DNA of 64,000 nt from Auanema rhodensis (taxonomy: Eukaryota; Nematoda; Chromadorea; Rhabditida; Rhabditidae). A model generated the notes under the pieces. The model was not told the origin of the DNA and did not search any database. It was given only the letters and a program-made list of their open reading frames with translations. Below are positions 49,603 to 63,455 of the stretch, one piece after another (position 1 is the first letter of the stretch; each line of letters starts with the position of its first letter). The position numbers were made by a program, and so were the translations under genes. The stretch spans positions 14,933,001 to 14,997,000 of the forward strand of contig OZ059895.1 of assembly GCA_964057225.1 (NCBI GenBank), read 5' to 3'.

Positions 49603-52567
49603 TTAATCTTCCCCACTTGTATTGCTTGCCTTTTCTGAAAAAATAATAATAAAACTTAGTTAAGAATGATGAATAAATTGCCTAATGATACGCCCTCATC
49701 TTCGGTTTCTCGACTTGAACGACTAGATGTTAATGAACACACTTTCTTGGTTTCTTTTTCTTTAAGAATAATCTGAAAACAAATAACAAATAGTTAGAAC
49801 AAACTTGAAACAACAAGCTTAACCTCTTCTAAAATAGTATTATATGTGTCACTGGGATAGATAGACTTCAATGACTTTATTTCCTGATCCAAATCTGTCT
49901 TCTCCCTGGAAATACAAGTAAACTTCCAATAAAAATCAGGTTTTAGTCTCACAAAGAAAGTTTGTACTCTATCTCTTCAAGCTTTGAAGACAGCAAGGTT
50001 TGTTGTTGTATCAAGTCCCGAACACGTTGTAAAGATCTCTCCATTGAGCCCAAGGCCTTGAAAGAAATGAATAAAGGAGGCCACGACAAATGGGCTTACT
50101 TGATTGCAACCACAATTCATAATATTAAGTGGCGGAACTAGATCACCGGATGTATAAGCTTCGAACTCTAAGCGATCCATTTTCAAACTTTCATGATTCA
50201 TGTCTTGAACAAATTGGAGAGCACATGACAGATTCGTGAAAAAATATCCTGAAACACCAAAAAAAATTTAAAAACAATTGGAAAACCGAATTTTACCTGA
50301 TTCACCACTCATAACTCGTGATGCTAAAGCAAAGCGACTAATAAATTTTAAATTAGATTGAATAAGCGGAGGATTTCCTTTAAGGAGCACATAAATTAAC
50401 ACCGGGAGAAATTCATCAGCACTAGTAGGAGCATCTAGAAATAGAACATATTTTATGAGCAAACTCGGAAATGTTGAACTCACTTGATTCTTTTAAAGCT
50501 TCGAAAATTTTATGAGAACAGCTGACCAGGCAATCGAGTTTTTCTCGAACTGCACGTTTACTATTAATATCAATCATCTCTGATATGGCATCATCCAAGT
50601 GATCACGGACCTATAAAAATCAAAAAATTGTCTGGAAGACAGGAAAACACTATGATGTACCTTTTGCATGGAGAAATCAAGCTTTGTCTCCAGAAAACCG
50701 GCAGTAACCCAGTTCAAGGATCTGATTCGGTCCTGCAAAGACAGGTCCGCAACTTCTTCATCGGAACTGCAAAAAAAGTAATGGAAAAACTGAGTTCAAA
50801 TATTACTTACCTAGCACAGAAAAGATGATTATAACAACAGATGCATACATAGGTCTCAACTTCTTCGATGACATCCTGAGCTTTAATCGACGATTCTATA
50901 AAAGTTAGATAAGATGACACCAGCCATCATATATTCCTACTCTCTTGGCGAAAATATGGAGTATTGTTGAGTTTCTCCAACAGATATTGATAAAACTGCT
51001 GAACCAATTCAGATATATCGTCTGGCGAAAATCGCAGCTAAAAACAATTAAAAATGAGAAAAACACTGAAAATCATATCCGACCTCGTGAATTTTATTAA
51101 CAGCTTGTTTTGTTTGTCGTGTAACTTCCTGAACAATAGCTGTAGGCAACTTCGTTACCAAATAATCTGCCAATTTTTCTCGTGCTGCTTTACTATCAGG
51201 ACTCAGCTGTCTAACTCTGAAACAAATTCAGATATGTTTCTCAAGGTTGGTCTCTGATTTCCAAAGGTTTTTGCGGCAGGCAGTCCCCAAAAATACATAT
51301 ATACAACTCGCCACTCAAGCCAAATATATATATATATGTGTGATTAACTAGTAATTCTTACTAAACACAATGAGTAGGTCAGATAATTAAAAAATTGTTA
51401 GAAAGAGAAAAATTTTAATTAGCAGCTTGCGCTGTATTAACTTATCAAAAAAATTAATTTTTGCTCGCTATACAAATCGAATAAGACACTTTCAATTGTA
51501 TGAGTTGATCTCACTTCCCTCTTCGCACTGGAAATTAAAGTATTTCTCAGTAGTTGAAGAACTCTAGTACTATGCCAATTACGAAGATAAACGGATAATT
51601 TATTTATAAAATCCGCTATCACGTGACTTCAGTGATAGAAAGAGAAAGAGAGAGTAAGAGATACAGAGTATGCGTAAGCTATTCGCTTATTCATAATGCT
51701 GACGCTTGGGTTTTGGTTATGGTTGACCAAGAAAAACAGAAATTCACGAGACAAGCGAGTGCCATCTCGCACGAAAAACTTGAGAAAAAGCCCAATGTAT
51801 CTCGGAAAACTTTGAAAAAAGTGCAAGCGTGAACTATGACAACAACCACGACAAAACAAAGAAAATTAGAGAGTGAATATATTAGGAATATTTCAAATTG
51901 CTTTTTTTTGTTAAGAGTGGTAAAGATTAAAAAAGAAATGTAGAGAGAGAGAGAAAGATTAAACTTACGAAAATTGCTATAAACGAATGATTGTCAAGTG
52001 AATAAGCAATTAGACATTAGCAATTATCTTACTTTCAAGTTCTAACGTTCAGTTTTTAATCACAGGTTACGAATGAACAAGTAGTTTATACTATAAACAC
52101 TAACCTTGAAGGAGAAACTTGAGGTACTGATTGCTGAGCAGAATCAACTGATGGTGAGGATGTTAAAGTAGGAGATTTCCAAATTTTCTTAAACGTGAGT
52201 GAACGGCTCTCGGTTGAAAGTTTTCGCCTTTCTTGAAAGCTATCAAAGCTTAACAAAGTCCTATGAAAAAAAACAGGTAAATGAGTTACTTTGAAAAACA
52301 AAAAAACCTATTTTTAGCAAAATCCAAATTTCTCTTTTCAAGAATTTGATGATGTCTCCAACATTTTGAGCATCTATTTCCCCATTGGGGAGTTCCAAAA
52401 AATCCGCAGCCATTTACACAAAGCTGGAAAGCAATCAAAGATAAGAAGAAAAATATAGAAGTTACCAAGTCTTTCTCGCTGATTTGAACCCTAATTCTCT
52501 TATTCTCGTCTGGCTCTTCTACTTCAGTTGAAGCAGAAGCATGGCTTTCTTCTCTGTACACAGACAT
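49603..52567 (-). CDS. rabx-5: Rabex-5 / RABGEF1, Rab5 guanine-nucleotide exchange factor
   Basis: Fourteen exons in transcript order (52466-52567, 52308-52423, 52105-52260, 51084-51216, 50941-51037, 50811-50895, 50661-50766, 50484-50610, 50297-50434, 50100-50248, 49953-50056, 49824-49905, 49694-49772, 49603-49634) give 501 aa; human RABGEF1 has 491. An A20-type zinc finger is near residues 36-55 ([20 protein letters not shown]), a ubiquitin-binding element. The VPS9 domain includes [34 protein letters not shown] and [22 protein letters not shown]-terminal coiled coil ([20 protein letters not shown]) matches the Rabaptin-binding part. The protein activates Rab5 on early endosomes. The 3' end is uncertain: either a GC-AG intron (49635-49693) leads to the last exon, or translation stops at 49656-49658. 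Intron 3 is about 890 bases, unusually long here. Confidence 0.92.
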
Positions 52568-53580
52568 GGCGCTGAAACACAATGGAATAAATTCAATTGA
52601 TATGAAAGTAATAGGTTCAGAAAGATATTGGTGGGGGGAAACAAGAACGAGAACTAGATGATCTTCACTAATATTCGGCAAGAGCACACAGCTCAAACTA
52701 GACGAAGAAATGGCAAGAGAAGTGGAGTCGTTGGCTCCAAAAGTCCATGAGGCGGCATTGTATAAAAGGACATATGTCCTCTAAGTACGTGCAAGAGCAG
52801 AAATTTCAAATAAACTGAGCAAAAGACCAAGAATAGAAAGGTAAAAACGGTAAATGAAGGTTCGATGAATTCAATTTCACAATTTCTGATCATTAATTTA
52901 GTATAGAGAGAATCAGCATAAACGCCAAAAAGCAAAAAACTAATGTAAACGAAAAACAAATTCTGAGGGAGCAAAACAAGAACGAGTGGCAAGACAAACT
53001 AAAGGAGGCCTGTCCGGCTATCAGCCAGGGACACGCCCAAAACAAAAATAAGCCTAGTATAGAGGATACACAAAAAGAAACGGATGAGACAATGAAGCAG
53101 AGATAAGCGGTCTCGGGTAACGGTAATAAAGTGACAAGTATAATTGATTTTATCAATAAAAACTCACTTAACACAATCCGATGGCAGGATATCTATGCAA
53201 GGCACATCTAAATTGAAAATTGATTGATTAAGCGATGAAAAACAGTATAAGCGATAAGAAGTGTCTCGAACACGCAGTGTGATATCGATTACAAACTAAG
53301 AAATAAAAAAAATCTTTAATATTCTCTAACAACCTACTTAGACGTATATCACAAAACATTAATAATAAAGATATACGAGAGAGATAATTCACCTGAAAAT
53401 CCATAGAAGGCACAAGAAATAATGAGCAAACTAGGATTACGGCAGATAGAACCGCCACAAATACCGGCAAGTTAACAAGTTCTTTATATGTACAATGGGA
53501 TTTGAAAACAGAAATTACTATCTAACCAAAAACCCAAGGAAATGCAGAATACGATTCATAATCATACTAAAAAACATCTT
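52568..53580. other. Spacer with exon-like segments of unknown meaning
   Basis: About 1 kb on the minus strand between the Sel1-repeat gene stop and the rabx-5 start. Two stretches look spliced: one ending at 53393 with TTTTCAG then a gtgaat donor, and one from 53295 (behind a TTTCTTAG acceptor) to 53168 (before gtgagt). They join in frame and encode a hydrophobic segment followed by PCIDILPSDCV. I find no in-frame ATG, so this may be a 5' UTR exon set of rabx-5, a decayed gene or chance. Confidence 0.25.
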
Positions 53581-54770
53581 CTAATTTCCCAAAACTCTGG
53601 CAATTACTTCAGAGCAATCATCGGATAAACATTTATCACTCAGCCAGGAGTGAAGCTCTTTCTTATACTCCTCCTTCTTGCAAGCAGTTGCGATGAAGGC
53701 ACGTGCTTCATTAGGCTGTTCAAGACGCATGTAATGAACAATCATGTAGAAAGCTGCATCACTGTCGGCTGAAATTAATGCAACTCATGAATATCTCAAC
53801 CTTGTGCTGAAAGTAAGTTTTCAACCTCGTTTAGCCGCCTCTTTCATCCACTTTAGGGATAATTCCTCGTCTTTCTCTGTTCCTTCCCCTCTCAAATAGC
53901 AGAGAGCCAATGAATACATGGAAGCAGCATGACCGAGCTCAGCAGCGTCAGCCCAATTATAAAAGGCCTGCAAATAAAAAGTATGAGATAGGTTTAGCTG
54001 GAGAAAAAAACTACAAACCTCAAGCTTGTTCGATGTTATTCCAATCCCGTAGAACAGACAATCACCGTAGTTGTACATGGCCTCAACGTTTCCATGTTCG
54101 GCAGCATTTTTGAATCTAAAATATTGACCTTTTGTTTGGTTTGATGGAGGAATGTTTGCCTTCGAACAGCTTCAGTTCGCATGCCAGTCTCCATCAACTC
54201 CTCGCCAATTTTATTCTCTAGGTCCCAAGCGAGTTCATCTAATCGACCCACCCCATCCGAGCTTTTACCATCACCTGTGACATCTGTTTGACAAGACACC
54301 TTCAAGAAAGAATATTACATTTTAATTCAAATTGCTTGGTTCTTACTTCCGCTGATTTGCAGAGAGTTTTACTAACTTTTCTTAGATTCTTGGAACAAAC
54401 AGAACCATTTGATATTGGCTTCAACGAATTATCAAGAACCTCGAACGAATACTGTAAAAAAGCCGTACAATTACGAAAAAAAAACAAAGAAACAAACCAA
54501 ATATGGATTCGAGAGATTTGGATTGAAATGAGTCGCTTGATTATTAGGATTGAGTAAATTGAATAGAGGGATCACAGCATCAATCAAACGGCTAAAACTA
54601 TTATTAAAAATAAACAGAAAAAAATGATAAAAAGTTGCTAACCTGGTAGGGGTAGAGGAAGGGTTCTCCTCTTCGTTTTCGTTTTGGGAAGTTGTAACTT
54701 GGTGAGGAAGAGTAACCAAACGAGGACTGTTTCTAAGGATATTTGAGAGTGCTAAACGTTGAACACTCAT
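53581..54770 (-). CDS. Sel1-repeat protein, possibly mitochondrial
   Basis: Seven exons in transcript order (54643-54770, 54498-54591, 54347-54451, 54160-54299, 54019-54115, 53826-53967, 53581-53768) give 297 aa. At least two Sel1-like (TPR-like) repeats lie at about residues 157-236: KNAAEHGNVEAMYNYGDCLF with YGIG, then WADAAELGHAASMYSLALCY with LRGEGTEKDEELSLKWMKEA. The N-terminus has several Arg and no acidic residues in its first 25 positions, which fits a mitochondrial presequence, although this is weak evidence. I do not recognise the specific orthologue; DELE1-like Sel1 proteins are one possibility. Exons 4 and 5 can only be joined in frame by a GC-AG intron (54116-54159, 44 bases, AAG|GC donor). 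Confidence 0.75.
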
Positions 54771-56600
54771 GCTACGTTTCTAAGCAGTCATATCTCGTCT
54801 AAACTACTTCTACCTAGGATCAAAATTATATTAAAATAATAACTGTCAATAAAATATAAAACGACGAAAAAGCGAATTAAAGCTGACCATTAACAGTGAA
54901 TAGAGAAAACGAATAAATAACTACTGGTGAAAAAAATATTATCGGAAAAAAGAGATGTATGACAAAAAGCAAAGTCACACGACACATTATCAATGATACC
55001 GTTAGGTTCAAAGATCAATAAAGAACAAAACATTTAATTCAATACAATATTATCTTATAGATGCATTCGTGACATCCTAAAATTAAAGAAGTTTATTTTT
55101 CTAACACAATTAAGACAAAACGAATCGAAATAAGAAGACGTTGCATAGTATAAGCTGGAACACTCCAGGCCAGGGTTTCGCGATGTAGCAGACAAAATTG
55201 TCATTGGAGCGATCCTTAGTTTGTTCAAACTGAGTAATGACTAAGCATTAAACATTTATGACTTTTGTGCATATACTGCGAAAGAAATAATTAATTTCGT
55301 AAGAAGAAAAAGGAAGAAGAAGTTTTTGTGCGAAAGTCCAGACACTTCTACTCTTACATGAGTCAAAATTGAAAATTTTAAAGAAAATGAAAACGACAGC
55401 ATTACTGATAACGCTACTGATCAGACACTGCGGCTCCGTAAATATTGCTTGGCTGTTTGTAAAGTTCATTTTGATCGGTAAAACCAACAATATGAAACTG
55501 AACTCTCGACTTTCTCGCAACAATCATATCAAATCGAAGGTTTTAATCTCGTTTTAGCGTGTTCTATCATATCACTGATCTCCTCGTCATCAGCTGGCTG
55601 CAGCTTCATCATCATCATCAACATTATGGTCATCTCAACATCTCTCAGCAACATCGGTCTCTAGCTTTTCAGATACAACCAAACACGGTATTGCAATCCG
55701 GTCCATGAAAACATCTTCGTGATGAAGTCAGCCTTTCTTCAGCTTTCATCCATATCTTTGAAGTCTATCTTACCGACCTTGAGGCTTCATCTCCTTATCA
55801 AGCAGCTTCTCGCATCGTATAACACCTTCAATATCAGTCGTACAGAATGCTTGAAGCTGATGAAGTCACAACAATTCTTGTCTCCATGAATAGTCGCCAG
55901 TTAGCTTTCTTCTACTAACTAGATGATCTAATTCAGTTGATGAATTCTAGCTTATTCAGTCTTTTTATAGATTTTAATCTTGTTTTTAATTTTCTATCTA
56001 AATATTTTTATATGATTTGAAGAAATTTATACTGTAACTTTAACCCTTCCGCATATAATATTCCATTTTCATCATATAATTTGCATTTTCAAGCTTTTTT
56101 TCCAACTTTCCCATATGTCACATGAGCTTTTCCGGTCTATTCTTCTTCAGTCCTTTCATCTCCTTTCACCTCCTCATTGCAACTTCTATGGATTTATAAT
56201 TTCTCATTCTCAAGGTCATTTTAACTGGAAATGTTTGATTTTAAGTTTCAAGACAATTGAATGCAAATTTGAGTTTCAAAAAAAAAAAAAAAAGGAAAAA
56301 ATTTAAAAGCTAGTGAGGCTGTCTCATAAAAATGTACATTTACATGAGTTAGGTTGACATACAATACGACATGTTTTTCAAAAATGGCCCCAATAATACT
56401 TGAGCACGCATGCTCTTCAGTTGTCCTTTTTTCCTCTTTTCCAATTGGAATTTATAAAAATTATGCCTTACACCAGTGTTTCGGATAAGGAGTTAGACGC
56501 ACTTTTGAGGAACATGTCAACTATTTCTATGAAACAACAAGAGCAATCTCTTTCATATACTCTTTCTCCACCTTCTCACTCTCTTTATCTTCTACTCATT

Positions 56601-56608
56601 CTCTCTCT

Positions 56609-56656
<48 letters not shown>
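56601..56656. repeat. CT microsatellite
   Basis: CT dinucleotide tract with CCCT and TTTC interruptions. Confidence 0.9.
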
Positions 56657-56660
<4 letters not shown>

Positions 56661-58679
56661 TCTCTTTCTGTGAGATGTTTGCAAGATTAGATCTACTGAG
56701 GCAGCTGGAAAGATGTTTTTGAAAGCAAAAAAGAGATAACTGGGGGGAAAATAAGCAACCTTGGCATAGCTGAACGCAATTTTTGTTGGAAGTTTTCTTC
56801 GTTTTGACGGAAATCCTTGATCAGTCTCGTGACCATCCAAGACCTTCCGTGGAGTGAGGAAAGGGATCAAAGATTTCCATAAAAAGCTGGAAAAGCTGGA
56901 TGACGGACGACAAAAGGAAATACGAAATTGTCACCAAATCGAGCTTTTTTTCATGAAAAACGTTTAACCGGCAGATCTCAGACTTACAGCAGAGATGGAC
57001 AGTTTGTCCCGTCCTTGAGCTTGTCATCAACAAGAAGCATCAGCATGTGCAGAGATAGTAGCTAGGCTATCTATGATTGCAATAGATACTACAGGAGGCC
57101 AGGCAGACTGCTGAGAGACATTTCATCAGATCATATATATGGACACAGAAACAGGGACGATTTCCATACGTAGTCTTCATTCCCATCTTCCTCTACTACG
57201 CTATTCGTCAGTTTCTGTCTTACCCTGTTCGATTGCTAATCATTCAAGTTCTTCCAATATAGGGTGGTCGAGGCTGCATCATCACAACTCTCCCCCCCCC
57301 CTTTTCTTATTGCGTTTTCCAACCTATTCGTTATCGTTTCTGTTACGTAACTGATCAAGCAGGCCATATAGCAAAAAACCGGAAGATTATACTACAGATA
57401 ACCGGCTTGTTATGACTTTTTCCATTTCGTGTGACACAACTAGCTCTTTCCTAATATCCTATATGGGTGCTATCACGCTCACATGTGTATGTGTTTATGT
57501 ATATTGGATGTACATATGTGTGTATGTCTGTATCGGGATATATGTACATATATGGAGAAGAGAACACAATATTGAGTAATATTCTTTGATCCGTAAAAGA
57601 CCGTTCACACTTACAATGCTACTACAAGGCTTATTGCCCATACACAACTAGGTTAACAGATGCTTAGTGTCATATAAAGACACACATTTACAGGCTTCTA
57701 GAGCTAATTTGATGTCTTTTTTAAAGGAAAAACGTAATGTTATTTCCAATCAACTGCACATTTTACGTGGAAAGCAATGCTTTAGACAGTTTTCTGAAAA
57801 TGAAAAACACAATCTTATTCTGAGTCATGCTCTTGCTCATTGGCTATAGGCAATTGTACTGCTTCGTTTGTCTGTTTTTCATATTTTTCTGACCACAGGC
57901 TAGTTAGTTAGCTGCAAACGGCTACAGCCCAGCTCCAACAACACACCTCTACATGTGGAGCGAATAATCAGAAACAAGAGCCTTCAGGCAAGCAGTAACA
58001 GCACCAGTATCTATACCCATAAACAAAGCTTCAAATACAATTTATTTCCCATACAAAGTTCTTGAAATGAACTGAATAGCAGCAGGCAAGTAAATTGAGC
58101 TGAAAAGAATTCATTTCTATTGGAAATAGGTGGAGGGGTTAAAACTGTCTCTTTTCAAAATTCACGCCCTAATATCGTCGATATGTTTGTACAGCTTATG
58201 AGAGTGTTCCTGTGATCATTAAAATCAGAAAACAAACATTTTTAGCTCATTTTGGATAACATATCACCTGATATATGTATCAGAAACATGTAATTTATAT
58301 TTTAGTTGGCTAAAAATCTCAATTCTCAACTACGTTTCCGCCGAAAACAAATAGAAAAAAAAAAGAGATGGGGACAACTATATTTCATAATCCATCATAT
58401 TATACCGATCGATCTATTGTATGTCTTTCTTTACATACCTGAACACATCAGCTTATACATCTAGCTCAAAGCTTCATCTATATTGAATTAGCTTTTTGCG
58501 TTTTTTTGCATTTTGTGAAATCTTACAAGATTACGAGAATGAAATACAATGTTCATTACAAGTATCGTATTGTGGTCAGATGTTGAGAGAATATGTGTAT
58601 GTATATGTACATATAAGTAAGAAAAACTAAGAATAGTATATCCGAAAAACAAGAATACGATCATGGCGACACTATGCTA

Positions 58680-58718
58680 TCCTGCCTGCCTGCATGCCTG
58701 CCTGCTTGCCTGCTTCCA
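58680..58718. repeat. TGCC/TGCT tetranucleotide repeat
   Basis: Imperfect tetranucleotide array of TGCC with TGCA and TGCT variants. Confidence 0.85.
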
Positions 58719-60641
58719 AACAAGAGAGAGCTAAACAGCCCTGTATTTTTTAGACCAATGGTCAGATGGCTATTGGTGAACCAAAAAAGTGAAACTGAAG
58801 CACGCTTCAAAGCTTCTCTTCGGCCATAACACGTCGTATGTAGTATTATGAATGAATAATAATAATAATAAGATATATGGATAAAATAAAGGAAAGGAAA
58901 GGAAGGGGGGGGGGGGGTTGAGAACAACCTATGCATGAACATATATGGGTAAATAGAAATAATAGATGTATAAATGAATTATATATATATAATATATATA
59001 TATATAGTTAGATGTTTTTCTTTGAATAATAATAATAATAATTAAATATATATGTATAATCCATTATATCTTTTGTTATTATGTTTATATATTTATTCAA
59101 ATAATCTTAATTGGCGCGTTATTCGTGTTTTTTCTTATTCCACGTAATCACGTGAAAAAGTAAACATAAAGCTAACTGATGTCATCAATTGCAATTGCAC
59201 TTTAAGCATCAAACGTTTGTTTTATCTTCAGAAAAATAAACTCGTATGTATGTATTTCCATTTAAAATAGTAGGAAGTAATTGAAAAAAGTAAACAGAGG
59301 AAGATAATATGCTTTTATGCTGTCTGCAATATTGTGGCATGCTTAAAGTTCAAATGTTGTACTTGTGGTAGCTGATAGACTATAGAGAGAAGATGTATAC
59401 ATACACAACACAATCTCCTCTCAAAAATTTTTGTCCTTTTTTATCAAAAAGAAAAGAAAAAAAAGCTGTAATTTGATGTCATGTGAGTGTATGTTATTCA
59501 GCATCATTATGCTTTCTTCCAAGCCTATACAGCTTATTCAGTCATAATAAGCTGTAAGCATTTTGGTTTTAATATCAATTATATATTTAGAAAATATAGA
59601 TTGATATTGCAATTTCAAAAACTTTAAATAATATAATAAACGGGAGAAAAATGGGAAAAACAATATATATAGATAACTAGAAAATAGTTAAAAGATAAAA
59701 GTAATACTGTAAACTGAAAGTGATGGATCTCTTTCTATGTATAAAGAATGAATTTTATACATTTTTATAATCTAATTCTTATTTTTAATATTATTAAAAT
59801 ATTTTAAAATTAATAATAAAAATAAAGATGATAATAATATTTCTAAAAAAGGGGAGAAAGAGAGAGAGTTGATTATGGTAATATAAACTTAAATGATTGT
59901 CTACTATTGTAAATATTGATAAGATTACTTGTGTGATTCTATTTTTAACTTTGAAAACTTTCTTAATTCTTATCCAAATTTTATTCTTATTATTTTCTAA
60001 AAACAAATGAGAAAAAGAGATTAAAAATATTAAAAAAAGACTGATTGGAATCAATCAACAATCAATGTATGTGATATACATAGAGGTCTACACCAAAATT
60101 TGCACAGTTTTTGTGATAATTTTTAGTTGAACGACACATTGTTGTTTTGCTCGGTTACAGTTGAACTTTTTTTCATTTATTTGTATAAGCTTATACATAA
60201 TGATTAGAAAAGTACAAATAAAAAGAAAAATGAGTAGCAGATATATAAGAGTTATTCTAAATTTGGATATTTAATAGCACAAAGTACTAAAAGCTGTGAG
60301 AAAAAAGTTCAACTGACAGAAGATGCGGGAAGGCACAGTAGATGAGAAGGACCGCCGAGAGAGGGAGATATGAAAAATGGAAACGTGAAAAAGAAAAAAA
60401 TTAATAAAAGAAGAAATATTTGATCAAAAGTTAGCTGTGAATCAATTCATAATAACAAAAAATATGAAAATGGCATTTTAATGGAGAAAAGATCAAACTT
60501 TAAATGTTAGCCGACATTAACCTGTCCAACTTTTTGCTCTTTTTTTTCTATAAATTTTTGATGAAAACTCGGGAATAGCATTAGAACTAGAGAGATTAAC
60601 TCGTAAAAATAAAAATAAAAGCTTTTCCTCTTCATACTTTT

Positions 60642-60700
<59 letters not shown>
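60642..60700. repeat. CT microsatellite
   Basis: Nearly pure CT dinucleotide tract of almost 60 bases. Confidence 0.92.
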
Positions 60701-60702
<2 letters not shown>

Positions 60703-61711
60703 CTCCCTTTTTGCCTTATATTCTTTATATAAATCTCTTAGTACATTCAGAATTGTTGTGCTTTAACCATTGTGATCACCTTAAGTACAGATTCTGATTT
60801 AACGCCAACGTATGTATAACTCTATGACTTATCATAGTTGTAAATTGAAAAGACTGGTCAACTAGTACGTTCGCCCTTAGGACATCTATCTTTCCAATTT
60901 CGGAGGAAAAACAGGTCCATAGATTAGTTGAGACGGCTTAACACACCTAGGTTTTCTTGTATTCAACTAGACGAGAATTGCGTAACATTCGATTTTCCTA
61001 TTTTTAGTCATTAGATGAAGAAGACAACGACACTGATGTGAGTGACAGAAAGAACAAGATATTGAAAGGGAAAGAGAGAGAGAAACAGAGAGAGAAAGAG
61101 GAAGAAAAGAAGAGAGAAGAGATGAATAAGAATGAATTGAGACTATGTTGATAAGAGAAGGATACAAAAGAATAATGATGATGTAAGAACAAGATATCAT
61201 ATCTCATATCAAGCTTTTACGATTTTCAAAATAATTTCAAATTAAGCAATTCGTTAGGCCCGACTACTCCCGAAGGAGAAATTTTAACAATAAAAAAAAT
61301 CGAAAATAATTTTACAAATTAATCAAAATTACCCCATTACTATTTTATTTTTCAATTGCAAATTTGATCAATTAGTCATGTTATGAGTCTAAATGTGTTT
61401 ACTATACCTTTTGAGCAATTTTGAATGGTTTTTTTTCATTCTCTCCAACAACATTTGAGATGAAATCGTGATTTTTAACACAACAAAAGCTCTAATCTCA
61501 ATATAAGCTATGTAAATCTGAAAAGGTTTAACAAGGTCATTTCTAATTCGAACGAATCAAAGTTTAGTTTGTTTTACAACCGGTCTTTGCTTATGCACAT
61601 GTGAAAAATGAAATAATACACTCGCTTATACACACACATACACGTACAGTCGCACGTCTACATACATATCACGTATAAGGCCATATACACGTGTGTGTTT
61701 TCACGTAATAC

Positions 61712-61717
61712 CACGTG
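61712..61717. promoter_or_regulatory. CACGTG in a 12-bp palindrome
   Basis: CACGTG sits inside the perfect palindrome TACCACGTGGTA (61709-61720). A second CACGTG is at 61688-61693 and a TCACGTAA between them. No gene nearby; function unknown. Confidence 0.3.
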
Positions 61718-62316
61718 GTAGTATCATATCATGCTAATTAGTTCAAGTGAAAAGATTCAAAAGGAGCATGCTGGTAAACAAATTTCATTAAAAAATAAAT
61801 AAGAAATATTGTTCATCTAAATCTATCATGAGGGATTTACATACATAGCATATGCATGTGTAATTTTCTTTTCTTTTTTTTTTTGAAATTTTTTGGAACA
61901 AACACTGCTACAAGGCCAATCATCCAGTTAAACAAGATGCCCATGTATTGTATTATGACGATTCAGAAGATGACTTTATCGTCGTCGTTGTCGTTCACAC
62001 CGTGCATCCTCAGCCGGTCTTGCTTTTCGACGGACAGAATGATTGCTTGTTGATCGGTTGTCGTTTATGGCCAGTAACTTGTACAGGCTTTTCCATAAAA
62101 GAGATTTCATTCCTCCTCTTGAACGCATTGTAGTTGCTGCCTTGCCTTGTTCACAATTGCAAATCCAGAACGAGGCAGCTTCATCAGTATGTATCTTTCC
62201 CCCTTTCTTCACCATCTCACAACGGCCAGCTTCCTTTTTCGTATTTCTGCATTACTCTACATGGTTAATACCATCATCCTAATCTTCTGTTGTACTGTCC
62301 TTATCATTGCTTCTCC

Positions 62317-62320
<4 letters not shown>

Positions 62321-62353
<33 letters not shown>

Positions 62354-62386
62354 ACTCTCTCTATCTCTCTCTCTCGCTTACTATCC
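62321..62386. repeat. CT microsatellite
   Basis: CT dinucleotide tract with a few interruptions. Confidence 0.9.
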
Positions 62387-63411
62387 CTCCTTTTTTAATT
62401 TTTGTTAGCATCACTATTCAGTCATAACTGACCGGATGAATCTCGTTTTTGTCCAGCTTTCCAACAATGTTACAACATTCTTCTTTAACACAAGCACGAT
62501 GATTACACGTTTCTATCGTATTCTTCCCTTCTTTTCATATTTCTTAATTTTCTTGTAATTTTAATGAAAACGAAGTAATTTCTTCATAAGTCAGCTGATG
62601 AATGCCGCTGTACGTTCATCGTCACAAATATAGTCATCATTTCTTCAGCCTATATCATCTCATAAGATCAAGCTTCTCAATCGTATCGCACATGTCTCAC
62701 CTCAATCACCGAAAAACGGGAGAAGCTTTGAAAAGGAAATGAAATTGATATATTTAGCTTATGTTCAGTCAACTTCAAATGTTCACACCACTGCAAACTT
62801 TTGGTCGAAAACTCAAAAGATTAGTCTGACATTCTGAGATTTGAAGACAAAAAACTTTGCGATTTTTTTCACTTTCGTTTACTTGTTTCCTCGATCTCCT
62901 AACGTCAGCATTAATATAGCTGCTGCTTCATAGAACTTTAGCTTAACCAAGAGAGAGAGAGAGATAGAGAGGGAGAGAGCAGAAGGAGTTACAGAGGGTT
63001 TGGATGACAGAGATATAGAGAATCAGTGGTATGCCCTTGGGCAATTCTTGGTAGACCGTAGAACAGGTTTAGCCAATCGGATTAGTCTGTCTTGTTGTAT
63101 TGCCTTCGTGTGCCTTATATGAGAATCTATTTGATGAGAAGTATACAAGCTTAACGACTCTTCTTATCTCACAGATATATGCGACCTTGTGAGTTCTTGA
63201 AATATCATTTGAACTAATCGACTACCTTTGCCCTTCTTCATTAGATATCATCATCTTTAGTATTGCAACAAGGACATGCTTTATCTATCTAGCTTTTCCT
63301 AGATAACAGGTTCAACCAATCATATGCGATCTCTGACTGTTGACAACGTGGTGAACGCCATTTGAAATAGCCTACCTTGAGAAGTGGAGAAAAGAGGGTG
63401 AGAGAGATATA

Positions 63412-63455
63412 GAAATAGAGAGAGAGAGATAGAGAGAGAGAGAGAAAGAGAGAGA
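63412..63455. repeat. GA microsatellite
   Basis: GA dinucleotide tract with GATA interruptions. Confidence 0.88.

Noticed and set aside
52693-53470. Hydrophobic minus-strand open frames as small membrane-protein genes
   Set aside because: They lack ATG starts and have no recognisable similarity; only the possible spliced segments are kept as a weak finding.
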